Shown: positions 29,292-41,298 of the stretch, one piece after another | Layout: each line of letters opens with the position of its first letter | How positions within the stretch are numbered: position 1 is the stretch's first letter | From: Puniceicoccaceae bacterium | GTDB taxonomy: Bacteria; Verrucomicrobiota; Verrucomicrobiia; Opitutales; Coraliomargaritaceae | Assembly: GCA_018402305.1 (NCBI GenBank) | Contig: JAGYJE010000014.1 | Span: forward strand, 1 to 64,000 | Length of the DNA: 64,000 nucleotides | Direction: 5' to 3' | Made by a program: the position numbers and the translations under genes | The notes under the pieces: generated by a model | Seen by the model: only the letters and a program-made list of their open reading frames with translations | Database searches by the model: none | What the model was told of the DNA's origin: nothing

Positions 29292-30296
29292 ATGAAACTG
29301 TGCAACGCCTCCAACGAAAAGACCCTTCTCGACTGGGCGGCCCAACTTTGCCCGGACTCTCCGCGAAAGCGGGTCAAGGAGTGGATCATGGCGGGGCGTT
29401 TTTGTCTGGATGGCCAGGTGGTGACGAAAGCGGGCCTGCGCCTGTCGGATCCAGGTGAGCGACTGAATCTTGGTGCCCCGGAACGGGCGGTTGCCGCTTG
29501 GGGGCACCGCAAACGGATTCACCCGAAGCTCGTTCTGGTTTATTTGGATGCCGATTTGGCCATCGTGGACAAGGAGGCGGGCTTGCTTTCAGTACCGACG
29601 GATAATCAAGCTAAGATTTCAGCCATTGAGGTCTTGGCTCACTACCTTAACGATCATCGAGGAGAAGCGCGGCGCCGAAGTTATTTCGGGACGGCCGAGC
29701 CCGTTAAGCCGCTGCCCGTGCATCGGCTCGATCAATATACCAGCGGCCTGCTCTGTATCGCATTTAACGACGAATCCCGTCGCAAGCTGATTGGTCAATT
29801 GCGCAGCCATGACTTTTTGAGGGAATACATCGCGTATGCCGACGGCGACGCGCCCGAGGCCAGCGGCGTCTGGCGGGATCACCTCGAACTGGATGAGGGC
29901 GGCTATTCGCAGCAACTGCGGCAGAGTGCCGAATCAGGCACAACCGAGGCCGTCACGCACTACTCGGTCGAGGCGATCTACGCGCGCCACCACGTAACCA
30001 AGTTACGCATACGCCTGGAAACGGGGCTTAAGCACCAGATACGGATACAGGCCGCTGCGCATGGCCTCCCCCTGATTGGCGACCGCATCTACCATCCGGG
30101 GACGCAAAAAGCCATCGCGAAGCAAGGAGCTAAACTGCCCTACGGGTTCAAGCGGCAGGCCTTGCATGCCGCTCTGATCGGCATACGGCATCCAAAAAGC
30201 GGCGGGAAACTCAAATTTCAATCCAAAATACCGGGAGACATGCAGGACCTGGAGGCGAGATTGCGTGCCGACAAGGGCCGTGCATTCGTTGAATGA
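29292..30296 (+). CDS. RluA-family pseudouridine synthase
   Basis: This 334-residue enzyme should isomerise uridine in rRNA or tRNA. It has an N-terminal S4-like segment (SPRKRVKEWIMAGRFCLDG) and the catalytic motif HRLDQYTSGLLCIAF, where Asp is the nucleophile. Downstream are TKLRIRLETGLKHQIRIQAA and IGDRIYHPG. Exact target position cannot be read from sequence; it differs from the RluD-like protein at 43951-44886. It lies between an antitoxin-like gene and secG. Confidence 0.87.
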   Translation: MKLCNASNEKTLLDWAAQLCPDSPRKRVKEWIMAGRFCLDGQVVTKAGLRLSDPGERLNLGAPERAVAAWGHRKRIHPKLVLVYLDADLAIVDKEAGLLSVPTDNQAKISAIEVLAHYLNDHRGEARRRSYFGTAEPVKPLPVHRLDQYTSGLLCIAFNDESRRKLIGQLRSHDFLREYIAYADGDAPEASGVWRDHLELDEGGYSQQLRQSAESGTTEAVTHYSVEAIYARHHVTKLRIRLETGLKHQIRIQAAAHGLPLIGDRIYHPGTQKAIAKQGAKLPYGFKRQALHAALIGIRHPKSGGKLKFQSKIPGDMQDLEARLRADKGRAFVE

Positions 30297-30430
30297 ACGG
30301 CAGAGATCGCGGAGGGCGCCGCGTGAAAGGCCAAACAGCTGCCCTCGTCAGCGCTTACGTTTTCGCTTGAACTCGTCGGGAGTCCGACGCATCCTCACCG
30401 GCATTTTTCAATCCCATCGGCTTTTTATTT

Positions 30431-30877
30431 ATGAGCACACTCCTTATCAGTCTCCTGACTCTGATCCTTTTGTTGATCTCGGCCTTCGTCGTCATGATCG
30501 TTTTGATGCAGCGCACCAGCCAAAGCGGCGGCATGGGTGCCGCACTTGGCGGCGGTGCCGCGGAATCCGCCTTCGGCTCAGAAACCAACAACATTTTAAC
30601 AAAGGGCACTATTTACGGGATCATCGCATTCTTCCTGATCGCTCTTGTGCTCTTTCTCCTCTACCAAGCCCAGGCTGCGGACAGGGCTCCCGAGGTTGAC
30701 ATGAGTACCCTCATCTCGGCCGATCCGCCGACCACCGAGGCGACCACCGAAGCGACCGCCGCGACCGCCGCGACCGCCGCAACCGAAGCGGCCGAAGCGA
30801 CCGGGGCCACCGCTGCAACCGAAGCGACTGCCGCGACTGGCGAGGCCGAGGGCGAGCCGTCGCCTTCCACGGATTAA
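30431..30877 (+). CDS. secG: preprotein translocase subunit SecG
   Basis: SecG supports the SecYEG channel at the inner membrane. The first membrane helix ([24 protein letters not shown]) is followed by the family signature [18 protein letters not shown] and a second helix ([20 protein letters not shown]). The last 60 residues are an unusual Thr/Ala/Glu low-complexity tail (runs such as [15 protein letters not shown]), absent from standard SecG and probably cytoplasmic or periplasmic depending on topology. The stop codon TAA overlaps the ATG of the next gene by one base, so the two are coupled. Confidence 0.88.
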   Translation: MSTLLISLLTLILLLISAFVVMIVLMQRTSQSGGMGAALGGGAAESAFGSETNNILTKGTIYGIIAFFLIALVLFLLYQAQAADRAPEVDMSTLISADPPTTEATTEATAATAATAATEAAEATGATAATEATAATGEAEGEPSPSTD

Positions 30878-31794
30878 TGTTTGCCAAAAAGAAATTCAAA
30901 CTACGCCCCGCAAGGTCAGCTGTCGCCGGATTCACCGCAGCTGGCCTTTTCTTTGTCTGCTTCGTGGCCGATGCGCAGCGTGCTGGTGGCGAGCGACCTT
31001 CCCGCTTTATGGACCGAATCGATGCGGAGGAGGGAGCGGCCAAGCTCACCGCCTTTCGCGGGCAGCGTCTTGCGGGTGACTTTTACTTCGAGTTCCAACT
31101 GGAGCATAAGCCCCGTCGTGCGCGAACCGTCCGCTACAACGGAAAGATGTGGGGCACCTGGAAGGAACAAGGCCCGCTTTCGCGGATCGCGATGGATCCC
31201 AATCCCGTTCACGGTAACACGGCTCCCCAAGCAACGCAGCCGGTCGAGTTGATTATACAAAGTGGGCCAGTGCCCGCAGCCTGGATTCGGCGCTCAGGCG
31301 GGGAGGGTTTTGAGCCGATAGAGGGAGCGGCACTTTTTCAGCCAATCCTTGCAGGGCTTCTCTACAGCCCCTTTGACCTGCAAATGCCCTTTGTTTACTG
31401 GGAGCGTTTTCAATACGAGGGTCCCGCTCTGGCGATGGGTAGCCGGGTTGCACAGCAGTTTCTGATGTTACCACCCGAGGAGTCGGCAAGTGCGCAATGG
31501 GGCATCAGCGGTGTTCGTATTGGTTTGGACGATACCTACGATGCACTCCTTACGATTGAGGTGATGGACTCTGAGATGGTGGCAAGCTCGCGCGTTGCTG
31601 TCGAGAGTGTGCGGAAAGTGCAGTCACAGTATATCGTTAAACGAATGACCCTAACTGATTATCCATCGAAGGATCGAACAACCTTTAATGTGACTGCAGC
31701 AGCGGTCGGCTTATCTTTACAGCGTGATTTATTTGCGCCAGACGCCAATGTTGAAGCGGAGGTATACATACCTGGATCGCCTGAAAAATTGTAA
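30877..31794 (+). CDS. LolA-like secreted protein
   Basis: A 305-residue protein with a signal sequence (GFTAAGLFFVCFVADA) and a mostly beta-strand body. The region GQRLAGDFYFEFQLEHKPRRAR, then DLQMPFVYW, and the C-terminal KVQSQYIVKRMTLTDYPSKD resemble outer membrane lipoprotein-sorting proteins in the LolA/RseB superfamily. A similar architecture is seen in the protein at 54033-54827. It is translationally coupled to secG (1-bp overlap), a context that fits envelope biogenesis. Function is inferred, not proven. Confidence 0.65.
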   Translation: MFAKKKFKLRPARSAVAGFTAAGLFFVCFVADAQRAGGERPSRFMDRIDAEEGAAKLTAFRGQRLAGDFYFEFQLEHKPRRARTVRYNGKMWGTWKEQGPLSRIAMDPNPVHGNTAPQATQPVELIIQSGPVPAAWIRRSGGEGFEPIEGAALFQPILAGLLYSPFDLQMPFVYWERFQYEGPALAMGSRVAQQFLMLPPEESASAQWGISGVRIGLDDTYDALLTIEVMDSEMVASSRVAVESVRKVQSQYIVKRMTLTDYPSKDRTTFNVTAAAVGLSLQRDLFAPDANVEAEVYIPGSPEKL

Positions 31795-31868
31795 GGTTGA
31801 GGTAAACGATTTTCTATTGACTTGGGCCGTTTGGAAAACAGCGTGAGGGTAACCCTAAGGTATTGATC

Positions 31869-32594
31869 ATGAGCAGCCAAGCATCGACCCCACTTACATT
31901 CGATTTAGATCAGGAGCTTTTTGCCAAGTTGAAGCACCTGCAAAAACAAAGCGGCGTACGTTCACTGAGTGAAGTTGTGCGCTATGCGGTTAGCCAGATG
32001 AAGGTTTCCGAGCTGGAGTTCGGGCACCACGATCACCGGCAAGTTTCTGTTCGGCTTCCGGAAGCGTTACGCCAACGGCTAACGCGTACGAGCCGGCAAA
32101 AGAAAGTCAGCGTAGGCGAGTTGTTGAGGGCCGTGTTGGCCTCTCTTCCTGAGCAACTCGCAGTATATGAACCGGGAAAAGTTATGCCTAAGAAAAAAGC
32201 AACCAAGAAGAAAGTCGCCGCCAAAACACCAGCCAAAAAGGCTGTTAAAAAGAAGGTAGCGTCCAAAGCTCCAGCCAAAAAGGCTGTTAAAAAGAAGGTA
32301 GCCGCAAAGACGGTTAAAAAAGCACCAAAGAAGGCAGTCAAAAAAGCTGTTAAGAAAAAGGTCGCTAAAAAAGCAGTCAAGAAAGCTGCTAAAAAAGCAG
32401 TCAAGAAGACTGTAGCTAAAAAAGCCGCGAAAAAGGCTACCAAGAAGGCGGTAGCCAAAAAAGCGGTGAAGAAAGCAGCGGCTAAAAAAGTGGTGAAGAA
32501 AGCGGCGGCTAAAAAGGTGGCCAAGGCACCAGCTAAAAAAGCCGTAAAAAAAGCCGTAAAGAAAAAGGCAGCCAAGACTAAAGCGAAAAAGTAG
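31869..32594 (+). CDS. RHH-like protein with histone-H1-like Lys/Ala tail
   Basis: The 241-residue protein has two parts. Residues 1-105 form a ribbon-helix-helix-like region with two similar segments (PLTFDLDQELFAKLKHLQ and VSVRLPEALRQRLTRTS), each followed by helices. Residues 106-241 are a run of AKKAVKK-type repeats (about 80% Lys, Ala and Val) resembling the C-terminal tail of eukaryotic histone H1 and of chlamydial HctB. It should bind and compact DNA. The start is the ATG at 31869; TTG at 31863 is also in frame. Two hairpin terminators follow at 32633 and 32661. A SET methyltransferase gene lies 9 kb away. Confidence 0.8.
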   Translation: MSSQASTPLTFDLDQELFAKLKHLQKQSGVRSLSEVVRYAVSQMKVSELEFGHHDHRQVSVRLPEALRQRLTRTSRQKKVSVGELLRAVLASLPEQLAVYEPGKVMPKKKATKKKVAAKTPAKKAVKKKVASKAPAKKAVKKKVAAKTVKKAPKKAVKKAVKKKVAKKAVKKAAKKAVKKTVAKKAAKKATKKAVAKKAVKKAAAKKVVKKAAAKKVAKAPAKKAVKKAVKKKAAKTKAKK

Positions 32595-32632
32595 TTAACT
32601 CAGCTTTTTCGAGGAACCTTAGGCGAGGCTTG

Positions 32633-32654
32633 CTTTTGCCAAGGCAAAAGTTTT
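32633..32654 (+). terminator. intrinsic terminator 1 after the H1-tail gene
   Basis: The stem CTTTTGCC / GGCAAAAG with a minimal AA centre is followed by TTTT. It lies 38 bp after the stop codon and probably acts together with the stronger hairpin that follows. Confidence 0.55.
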
Positions 32655-32660
32655 GATTCC

Positions 32661-32709
32661 ACGCTCCCGCATCACTGTCATCTGACGGATGCTGCGGGAG
32701 CGTTTTTTT
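32661..32709 (+). terminator. intrinsic terminator 2 with seven-T tract
   Basis: A long GC-rich stem (ACGCTCCCGC / GCGGGAGCGT, extended by CATC/GATG with one bulge) is followed by TTTTTTT. The T-tract ends only 4 bp before the ATG of the aminotransferase gene, so that gene has almost no leader of its own. Confidence 0.9.
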
Positions 32710-32713
32710 ATTT

Positions 32714-36158
<3,445 letters not shown>

Positions 36159-36179
36159 TGCCATGCAGCGGTATTAAGG

Positions 36180-36638
36180 CTACTCGGAATCAGCGTCGGG
36201 CGTCGTGATCGGTCGGCTGGATACGATGCGCCAAGAGCCGTCGTCCAGCTGACCGATGGTGAAGCGGCTCTCAAAGTTATCTTCCGTGCGGTAGCGCACG
36301 CGCATGCGATATCCGGGCGTGACGGTGGGCCCGTAGTCAATGCCCTGGTGAGTGTAGCGAATGCTTTCTTCGGGAGCGCCTGAGAGCGGCTCAAACTCAA
36401 TACTTATAATAGGCAGGCCGAGCTCAAATTGAAGCGTGGTTTTGAGCAGATTCCGCGTGCTCTCAGTAGTTCCCTCAAGGGCATAGAGCGCCAGCATCGG
36501 GTCAATCGTATCCGCCTGGTTTGCCTCATTAAAGGAATTTGCAAATGCCTCAAAGCCCTCGTTGAGCTTCGGGGCGCAAGCAAGTACCAGAAAGGGAATG
36601 ATCGTTAGAGCAAGCGTCCGCAGGCTACCTTGTAGCAT
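36180..36638 (-). CDS. putative lipoprotein
   Basis: A 152-residue protein with a lipobox: the signal LALTIIPFLVLAC ends at a Cys that would be lipidated. The mature part has one globular domain with the pattern RYRTEDNFESRFTIGQLDDG, a small beta-strand domain of the SnoaL/NTF2-like kind by appearance, but not assigned. The start is the ATG at 36638; the frame is open upstream to 36710 within the Asp23 gene. It lies 16 bp after that gene in the same direction, so both may act in the cell envelope. Confidence 0.65.
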   Translation of the reverse strand: MLQGSLRTLALTIIPFLVLACAPKLNEGFEAFANSFNEANQADTIDPMLALYALEGTTESTRNLLKTTLQFELGLPIISIEFEPLSGAPEESIRYTHQGIDYGPTVTPGYRMRVRYRTEDNFESRFTIGQLDDGSWRIVSSRPITTPDADSE

Positions 36639-36654
36639 CGTAGTGAAGCGTTGC

Positions 36655-37101
36655 TTAGTCAGTGTTGTGAGCGCGGTCGTCCCACTTTTCCTCATCTGCC
36701 TTTTCCTCATCAGTGCGCACCCCGTCGATGATCACATTGACACGGGCGACGCTCTTACTCGTCATTTTCTCGATTTGTTTGGCTATGCGCTGCTGCATTT
36801 CGCTCGCCACGGCAGCTAACTCGACGCCAAACTTTAGAACGACGCGAATCTCGATGCGGTAATCGCCGACCTCGTCTTCCTCGACGCGCACCCCGCGTTC
36901 GTCACCTTTTTTAGAGAAAATCTCCGCGATGCCGTCCACAAACCCGCCTCCGACAGCGGCCACGCCGGCGACTTCAAGAGCGGCCAGGCGAACGATGCTC
37001 GCGACCACACTGTGATTGATGCGAATGTCGCCGAGGGTAGTGGAGTCTTCCGACAGGGTCGGTATGGTTGATTCGTTTTGATTGTCCGTTTCCTTGCTCA
37101 T
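36655..37101 (-). CDS. Asp23/Gls24 family protein
   Basis: The 148-residue protein has the Asp23 fold: [20 protein letters not shown], then [19 protein letters not shown], and [23 protein letters not shown], ending in [12 protein letters not shown]. In Firmicutes this family sits at the membrane through a partner and helps resist envelope stress. The C-terminal tail is Lys/Glu-rich. The start at 37101 (MSKETDNQ) avoids the poorly supported upstream extension to 37164, which overlaps accC. It lies downstream of accB-accC in the same direction, with a 31-bp gap to accC, a common gene order in which it is often annotated beside acetyl-CoA carboxylase. Confidence 0.85.
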   Translation of the reverse strand: MSKETDNQNESTIPTLSEDSTTLGDIRINHSVVASIVRLAALEVAGVAAVGGGFVDGIAEIFSKKGDERGVRVEEDEVGDYRIEIRVVLKFGVELAAVASEMQQRIAKQIEKMTSKSVARVNVIIDGVRTDEEKADEEKWDDRAHNTD

Positions 37102-37132
37102 AATTTTGTTGGTTGGTGTTAAATGACGGGCT

Positions 37133-38497
37133 CTAAGTGTACAGATCCTTTGGGACGCGCTCAATGAACTCCTCGATGTATTTTGTGGTGGCCTTGCCGG
37201 CCCGAAAATGCGGGTCTCGAATGATCGCCCGGGAAAAGGGAATGTTAGTCTTAATCCCGCTCACAAGGTATTCTCCGAGCGCCCGGTCCATGCGGTCGAG
37301 GGCAAGCTCCCGTGTGCGGCCGAAGGTCATCACCTTCGCGATCATGCTATCGTAGTAAGGCGGGATCGTATAGCCACTATAGCAATGTGAATCGATGCGG
37401 ACACCGTGACCACCCGGCGCATAGTAGAGGGTGATTTCTCCGGGGCAGGGGGCAAAGTTCCGGGCGGGATCTTCCGCGCAGACCCGGCACTCTATGCAAT
37501 GCTTGGTGATTTTAATGTCCTTTTGCTGGTAGCTGAGCTTAAACCCGCTGGCGATAAGGAGCTGCTCTTTAACCAGATCAACCCCGGTAACCTCTTCGGT
37601 GACCCCGTGCTCGACCTGAATACGGGTGTTCATTTCGATGAAGAAATAATCACCGTTCCCATCGACAAGAAACTCCACCGTGCCAGCGCCTTCGTATTGG
37701 ACAGACTTTGCCAGCTTAACCGCATCGCGGCCCATTTTTTTGCGCATCTCCTCTGAAATAAAAGGGGAGGGAGCCTCTTCGATTACCTTCTGGTGACGGC
37801 GCTGCACGGAGCAGTCGCGCTCACCGAGGTGAATCACGTTGCCAAACTGGTCCCCGAGAATCTGAATTTCGATATGGCGGGGCGCTTGCAGAAAACGCTC
37901 CAAATAGACCGCGCCGTTGCCAAAGGCTTTCTCTGCCTCGCTGCGCGCGTTGTTGTATTCCTTGACGAAGGCCACGGAATTGTGGGCGGTGCGCATGCCC
38001 TTGCCGCCTCCCCCGGCGACCGCTTTAATGATCACAGGATAGCCGATTTTTTTTGCGACTTCGAGGGCATCTTTTTCATTGTCCACGGTGCCATCACTGC
38101 CGGGAATGACCGGCACCTTGGCCGCCATGGCCATATCGCGGGCCTTGGCCTTGTCACCAAAATTGACTATCGCCTCCTTGCCCGGGCCGATAAACTTAAT
38201 GTTACATTGCGAGCACTGCTCCGCGAAATCGGCATTTTCCGCAAGGAAACCGTAGCCGGGATGAATCGCATCGACGTCCGCAATCTCGGCCGCGGCAATA
38301 ATACGATCCGCTTTGAGATAACTCTGATTGCTGGCGGCCGGGCCAATGCAGATGGCTTCGTCGGCTAACTGCACGTGAAGCGACTGCTCGTCGGCTTCGG
38401 AATAAACAGCAAGCGTTTTGATGCCGAGCTCGTTGCAGGCGCGGACGATGCGCAGGGCGATTTCGCCACGATTTGCGATGAGAACTTTTTTGATCAT
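37133..38497 (-). CDS. accC: biotin carboxylase subunit of acetyl-CoA carboxylase
   Basis: AccC carboxylates the biotin on AccB with ATP and bicarbonate, the first step of fatty acid synthesis. The 454-residue protein shows the N-terminal fold ([20 protein letters not shown]), the ATP-grasp glycine-rich loop [12 protein letters not shown], the catalytic [14 protein letters not shown], and [18 protein letters not shown]. All expected elements are in place. It lies 62 bp downstream of accB in the same direction, the classical accB-accC order. Confidence 0.96.
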   Translation of the reverse strand: MIKKVLIANRGEIALRIVRACNELGIKTLAVYSEADEQSLHVQLADEAICIGPAASNQSYLKADRIIAAAEIADVDAIHPGYGFLAENADFAEQCSQCNIKFIGPGKEAIVNFGDKAKARDMAMAAKVPVIPGSDGTVDNEKDALEVAKKIGYPVIIKAVAGGGGKGMRTAHNSVAFVKEYNNARSEAEKAFGNGAVYLERFLQAPRHIEIQILGDQFGNVIHLGERDCSVQRRHQKVIEEAPSPFISEEMRKKMGRDAVKLAKSVQYEGAGTVEFLVDGNGDYFFIEMNTRIQVEHGVTEEVTGVDLVKEQLLIASGFKLSYQQKDIKITKHCIECRVCAEDPARNFAPCPGEITLYYAPGGHGVRIDSHCYSGYTIPPYYDSMIAKVMTFGRTRELALDRMDRALGEYLVSGIKTNIPFSRAIIRDPHFRAGKATTKYIEEFIERVPKDLYT

Positions 38498-38538
38498 CCG
38501 ATAAGTCAGTTAGCAGGCAGCTGTATTTTGCAGGACCA

Positions 38539-38574
38539 GGCGGTCTTCTAGGCGGTCTTCTAGGCGGTCTTGAC
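38539..38574 (-). repeat. 12-bp tandem repeat spanning the accB stop codon
   Basis: The unit GGCGGTCTTCTA occurs twice in full (38539-38550, 38551-38562) and a third time in part. On the minus strand it reads AAG ACC GCC TAG, so the accB C-terminus KTA-stop is followed by a second, silent KTA-stop. Confidence 0.8.
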
Positions 38575-39024
38575 CTTAAAGAGCGGCTGGCCGTATTCGA
38601 CCGCGTCCCCGTTTTCCACGAGAACCTCCGTAATGATGCCGCCGAGCTCCGCCTGGATCTCGTTCATCACCTTCATGGCCTCAATGATGCAGACGACGCT
38701 GTCAGCCGTCACCTTCGCGCCAACATCAACGAAAGCCGGACTCTCCGGTGAAGATGCCCGGTAAAACGTGCCCACCATCGGCGACTTGATGACGAGAATC
38801 CCTTTTTCCTCGGCGGGAGGCGCTGCCGCTGGTTCCGCCGCGGCCGCAGGAGCCGGGGCAACCGCCTGGTGGGCAGGAGCCGCTTGAATCACTTGGGGGG
38901 CCTGGGGGGCTTGGGCACTCTGGCTGCTGAGGCGTAGCTTGAAACCGTCCTCCTCGAATTCGAATTCGGAAATGTCCGAACGTTTCATGAGGTCGACGAC
39001 TTGTTTGATGAGTTTGATATCCAA
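38560..39024 (-). CDS. accB: biotin carboxyl carrier protein of acetyl-CoA carboxylase
   Basis: AccB carries the biotin arm between AccC and the carboxyltransferase. The biotinyl-lysine is Lys118 in [13 protein letters not shown]. An N-terminal region ([19 protein letters not shown]) and an Ala/Pro-rich flexible linker lead to the biotinyl domain. The start is a TTG at 39024: it gives the family N-terminus MDIKLIKQ and has AAAGGA about 8 bp upstream, a strong SD. An ATG at 39087 in the same frame would add a stretch with no similarity. accC follows 62 bp downstream; a divergent KASIII-like gene starts at 39216. Confidence 0.92.
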   Translation of the reverse strand: MDIKLIKQVVDLMKRSDISEFEFEEDGFKLRLSSQSAQAPQAPQVIQAAPAHQAVAPAPAAAAEPAAAPPAEEKGILVIKSPMVGTFYRASSPESPAFVDVGAKVTADSVVCIIEAMKVMNEIQAELGGIITEVLVENGDAVEYGQPLFKVKTA

Positions 39025-39215
39025 GGTGATGTCCTTTCTTACAGCTTGATGGTTTGATTGAGAAATAGAGAAACCAGTCGGCTTCAACCGATTGACTCAT
39101 GAATATGTAACTTAAACGTGATGTAAGGCTAGGTTTTCCGGATGTGCAACGACATTGTTTTCGGATTAAAAATAGAGCTTTCACTGGGCGCCAAGGCAGC
39201 CCATCCTGACGCGCT

Positions 39216-40328
39216 ATGCCGAAATGCAATTTTCAAGCGATCGAGATCGCCGGAATGGTGACCTGCGTGCCCCGAACAGAACGGTGCATTGACGACGAGC
39301 TGAGCTTGTTTGGAGGGAACGTCAATCAGCTCGGGCGATTGAAGAAGACGATTGGTTTGAATAAGCGAAGGGTCGTCGAGCCCGGCACGACGGCTGCCGA
39401 TCTTTGTCACGCGGCGGCGGAAACCCTGTTGCATGGCCTGGACCTGAAGCGCGATCAAATGGATGCGGTGCTCTGTGTCACGCAAACTCCGGATTATTTG
39501 CAACCGTGCAATGCCGCCGTGCTGCACGGGCGCTTGGGGCTCGTGAAGGACTGTGCGGCACTGGATGTGAACCTCGGTTGCTCGGGCTACGTTTATGGTC
39601 TCTGGCTGGCACACACGATGATCGCCAGCGGTGGGTGCCAGCGGGTGCTATTGCTTGCAGGCGATACAATCAGCCGCCTCGTGCATGCGCAGGACCGCGC
39701 GGTGGCCCCCTTGTTTGGTGACGGTGGCAGTGCGACCCTCGTGCAGCGTGCGGACAAGGCCGGAACCAGCCATTTCAGCCTGCAAAGCGACGGCCGTGGA
39801 TACCGGCACCTGATCGTGCCCGCCGGTGGTGCCCGTTGCCCCTGCTCGCCCCAGACCGCCGATGCGGTGCTGGATGATGCCGGGAACCTGCGCTCCCCGG
39901 AAAACTTATTCATGGATGGGGCCGAAATTTTCAATTTTTCCATTACGGAAGAGCCCAGATCCGTTCAGGACTTGCTCAAATACGCCGGAGCCGACCCGGA
40001 TGCGGTGGATTATTTCGTCTTTCATCAGGCAAACCGCTACATTCTCAAGAATATCGCGAAGCGCCTGAGGCTGGATGTCGCAAAGGTTCCCATGCAAACG
40101 GTCGAGCGCTACGGGAACCAAAGCTCTGCCTCGATTCCTGCGGCAATCTGTGGCGAACTCGCCCCGCGGCTCAAAGCAAAATCTGGTTCGCGATTGCTGC
40201 TCTCCGGCTTTGGAGTGGGCCTATCCTGGGCGAGTGCTTTGTTGGAGGTGCCCCGGTTCAGGGTGTGTGAAATAATTGACTATGTGCCAGCTGAGGATTC
40301 TGCTTTGTGCGATGAGGACCATGGATGA
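39216..40328 (+). CDS. 3-oxoacyl-ACP synthase III-like (KASIII/FabH family)
   Basis: This 370-residue thiolase-fold enzyme should condense an acyl-CoA with malonyl-ACP, or a similar pair. The triad is complete: Cys122 ([12 protein letters not shown]), His270 (FHQANRYI) and Asn301 (YGNQSSASI). It differs from primary-metabolism FabH in the extended central region ([17 protein letters not shown], then [17 protein letters not shown]), which recalls the KASIII-like proteins of polysaccharide and secondary metabolite clusters. It is followed with an 8-bp overlap by a dedicated ACP and then an acyltransferase, so it probably makes an acyl group for transfer. It is divergent from accB. Confidence 0.85.
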   Translation: MPKCNFQAIEIAGMVTCVPRTERCIDDELSLFGGNVNQLGRLKKTIGLNKRRVVEPGTTAADLCHAAAETLLHGLDLKRDQMDAVLCVTQTPDYLQPCNAAVLHGRLGLVKDCAALDVNLGCSGYVYGLWLAHTMIASGGCQRVLLLAGDTISRLVHAQDRAVAPLFGDGGSATLVQRADKAGTSHFSLQSDGRGYRHLIVPAGGARCPCSPQTADAVLDDAGNLRSPENLFMDGAEIFNFSITEEPRSVQDLLKYAGADPDAVDYFVFHQANRYILKNIAKRLRLDVAKVPMQTVERYGNQSSASIPAAICGELAPRLKAKSGSRLLLSGFGVGLSWASALLEVPRFRVCEIIDYVPAEDSALCDEDHG

Positions 40329-40554
40329 ATTCATAAGCAAATTTGAAAACACGATCGAGGGGGTGGAAGCCGGTTCGCTCCATTCAGAGACTGTTTTCCG
40401 ATCACTCAAGCAGTGGGATTCACTGGCCCTGCTTATGTTTATCGACATGATCGACGCTGAATATGACGTGCGCCTGAATTCCGGGCAAATGAAGGCGGCT
40501 CAGACACTCGGGGAGCTTTACGGCTTGATCAGCGGAGACGGCGGAATGAAATGA
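40321..40554 (+). CDS. acyl carrier protein
   Basis: The 77-residue carrier has the phosphopantetheine site Ser34 in [10 protein letters not shown], with surrounding acidic helices. The ATG at 40321 overlaps the end of the KASIII-like gene by 8 bp and has GAGGA just upstream. It is not the housekeeping AcpP, whose DSLD motif is typical; the variant WDSLALL is seen in ACPs of specialised clusters. The stop overlaps the acyltransferase start by 4 bp (ATGA), giving a tight three-gene operon. Confidence 0.85.
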   Translation: MDEFISKFENTIEGVEAGSLHSETVFRSLKQWDSLALLMFIDMIDAEYDVRLNSGQMKAAQTLGELYGLISGDGGMK

Positions 40555-41180
40555 AACGCGTTATAATAGTCGGCGCCGGGGGCTTTGGCCGCGAAGTATA
40601 CAGCTGGGCACAGGAGCATCCGGACAACGGACGCGCTTGGGAGGTCATTGGATTTTTGGACGACAACCGAAAAGCCCTCGACGCTTTCAATTATGGAACA
40701 CCGATTCTGGGAACCATTGCAGAACACCAACCCGCTGCCGATGAACAGTTTCTTTGCGGTATTGGGACGCCGGAGGTGAAGCGCGCAGCCTGCCAGCAAC
40801 TCCTCGATCGCGGAGCAGAGTTTCTCACCTTAGTGCATCCTTCGGTGGTATTAGGCAAAAATGTCCAACTCGCTCAAGGCGTGGTCATCTGTCCAGGCGT
40901 CGTCTTGACTTGCGATATTCAGGTGGGTGATTTCGCGATGATCAATTGTTCAAGTAGTGCGGGTCACGATGTTCGGATTGGAGACTGGGCAACGGTGAGT
41001 GCGCATTGTGATCTGACCGGCGGCACGGCACTTGGCGAAATGGCCTTTATGGGGAGCGGTGCGCGCATTTTGCCCGGCAAGACAGTCGGTCCCCGGGCCC
41101 TGATCGGCGCCGGCTCGGTGGTTCTTGGTAACGTGCCAGCCGATAGCAAAGTGTTCGGAAATCCTGCCCGGGCTTTTTGA
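40551..41180 (+). CDS. NeuD/PglD-like acyltransferase, left-handed beta-helix
   Basis: A 209-residue protein with the N-terminal Rossmann-like PglD domain (VIIVGAGGFGREVYSWA, which in PglD binds a UDP-sugar) and a C-terminal hexapeptide-repeat helix (FAMINCSSSAGHDVRIGDW through GARILPGKTVG). It should transfer an acetyl or other acyl group to an amino-sugar. His959-type active-site His is visible in SAGHDVRIG. It is the last gene of the KASIII-ACP operon, overlapping the ACP by 4 bp. No glycosyltransferase or sialic acid genes are nearby, so the sugar is unknown; an acyl donor carried by the ACP is an inference from context. Confidence 0.85.
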   Translation: MKRVIIVGAGGFGREVYSWAQEHPDNGRAWEVIGFLDDNRKALDAFNYGTPILGTIAEHQPAADEQFLCGIGTPEVKRAACQQLLDRGAEFLTLVHPSVVLGKNVQLAQGVVICPGVVLTCDIQVGDFAMINCSSSAGHDVRIGDWATVSAHCDLTGGTALGEMAFMGSGARILPGKTVGPRALIGAGSVVLGNVPADSKVFGNPARAF

Positions 41181-41190
41181 GGAAAGCCCC

Positions 41191-41282
41191 CCTGACATCC
41201 GAATTGGGACACCCTATGACCGGGTTCATTTGCTGATAATCAATTACTCGCAGCTTGATTTTTGGTCCACTCGGAAGTCAGG
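41191..41282. repeat. inverted-repeat element related to the 1119-1141 repeat
   Basis: The segment starts with CCTGACATCCGAATTGGGAC at 41191 and ends with GGTCCACTCGGAAGTCAGG at 41264-41282, an imperfect inverted pair enclosing about 50 bp. The 23-bp left arm matches 1119-1141 except for one base. It lies in the 118-bp convergent gap between the acyltransferase and SET genes and resembles a small non-autonomous element. Confidence 0.5.
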
Positions 41283-41298
41283 GCAGCGTCAACCCGGT

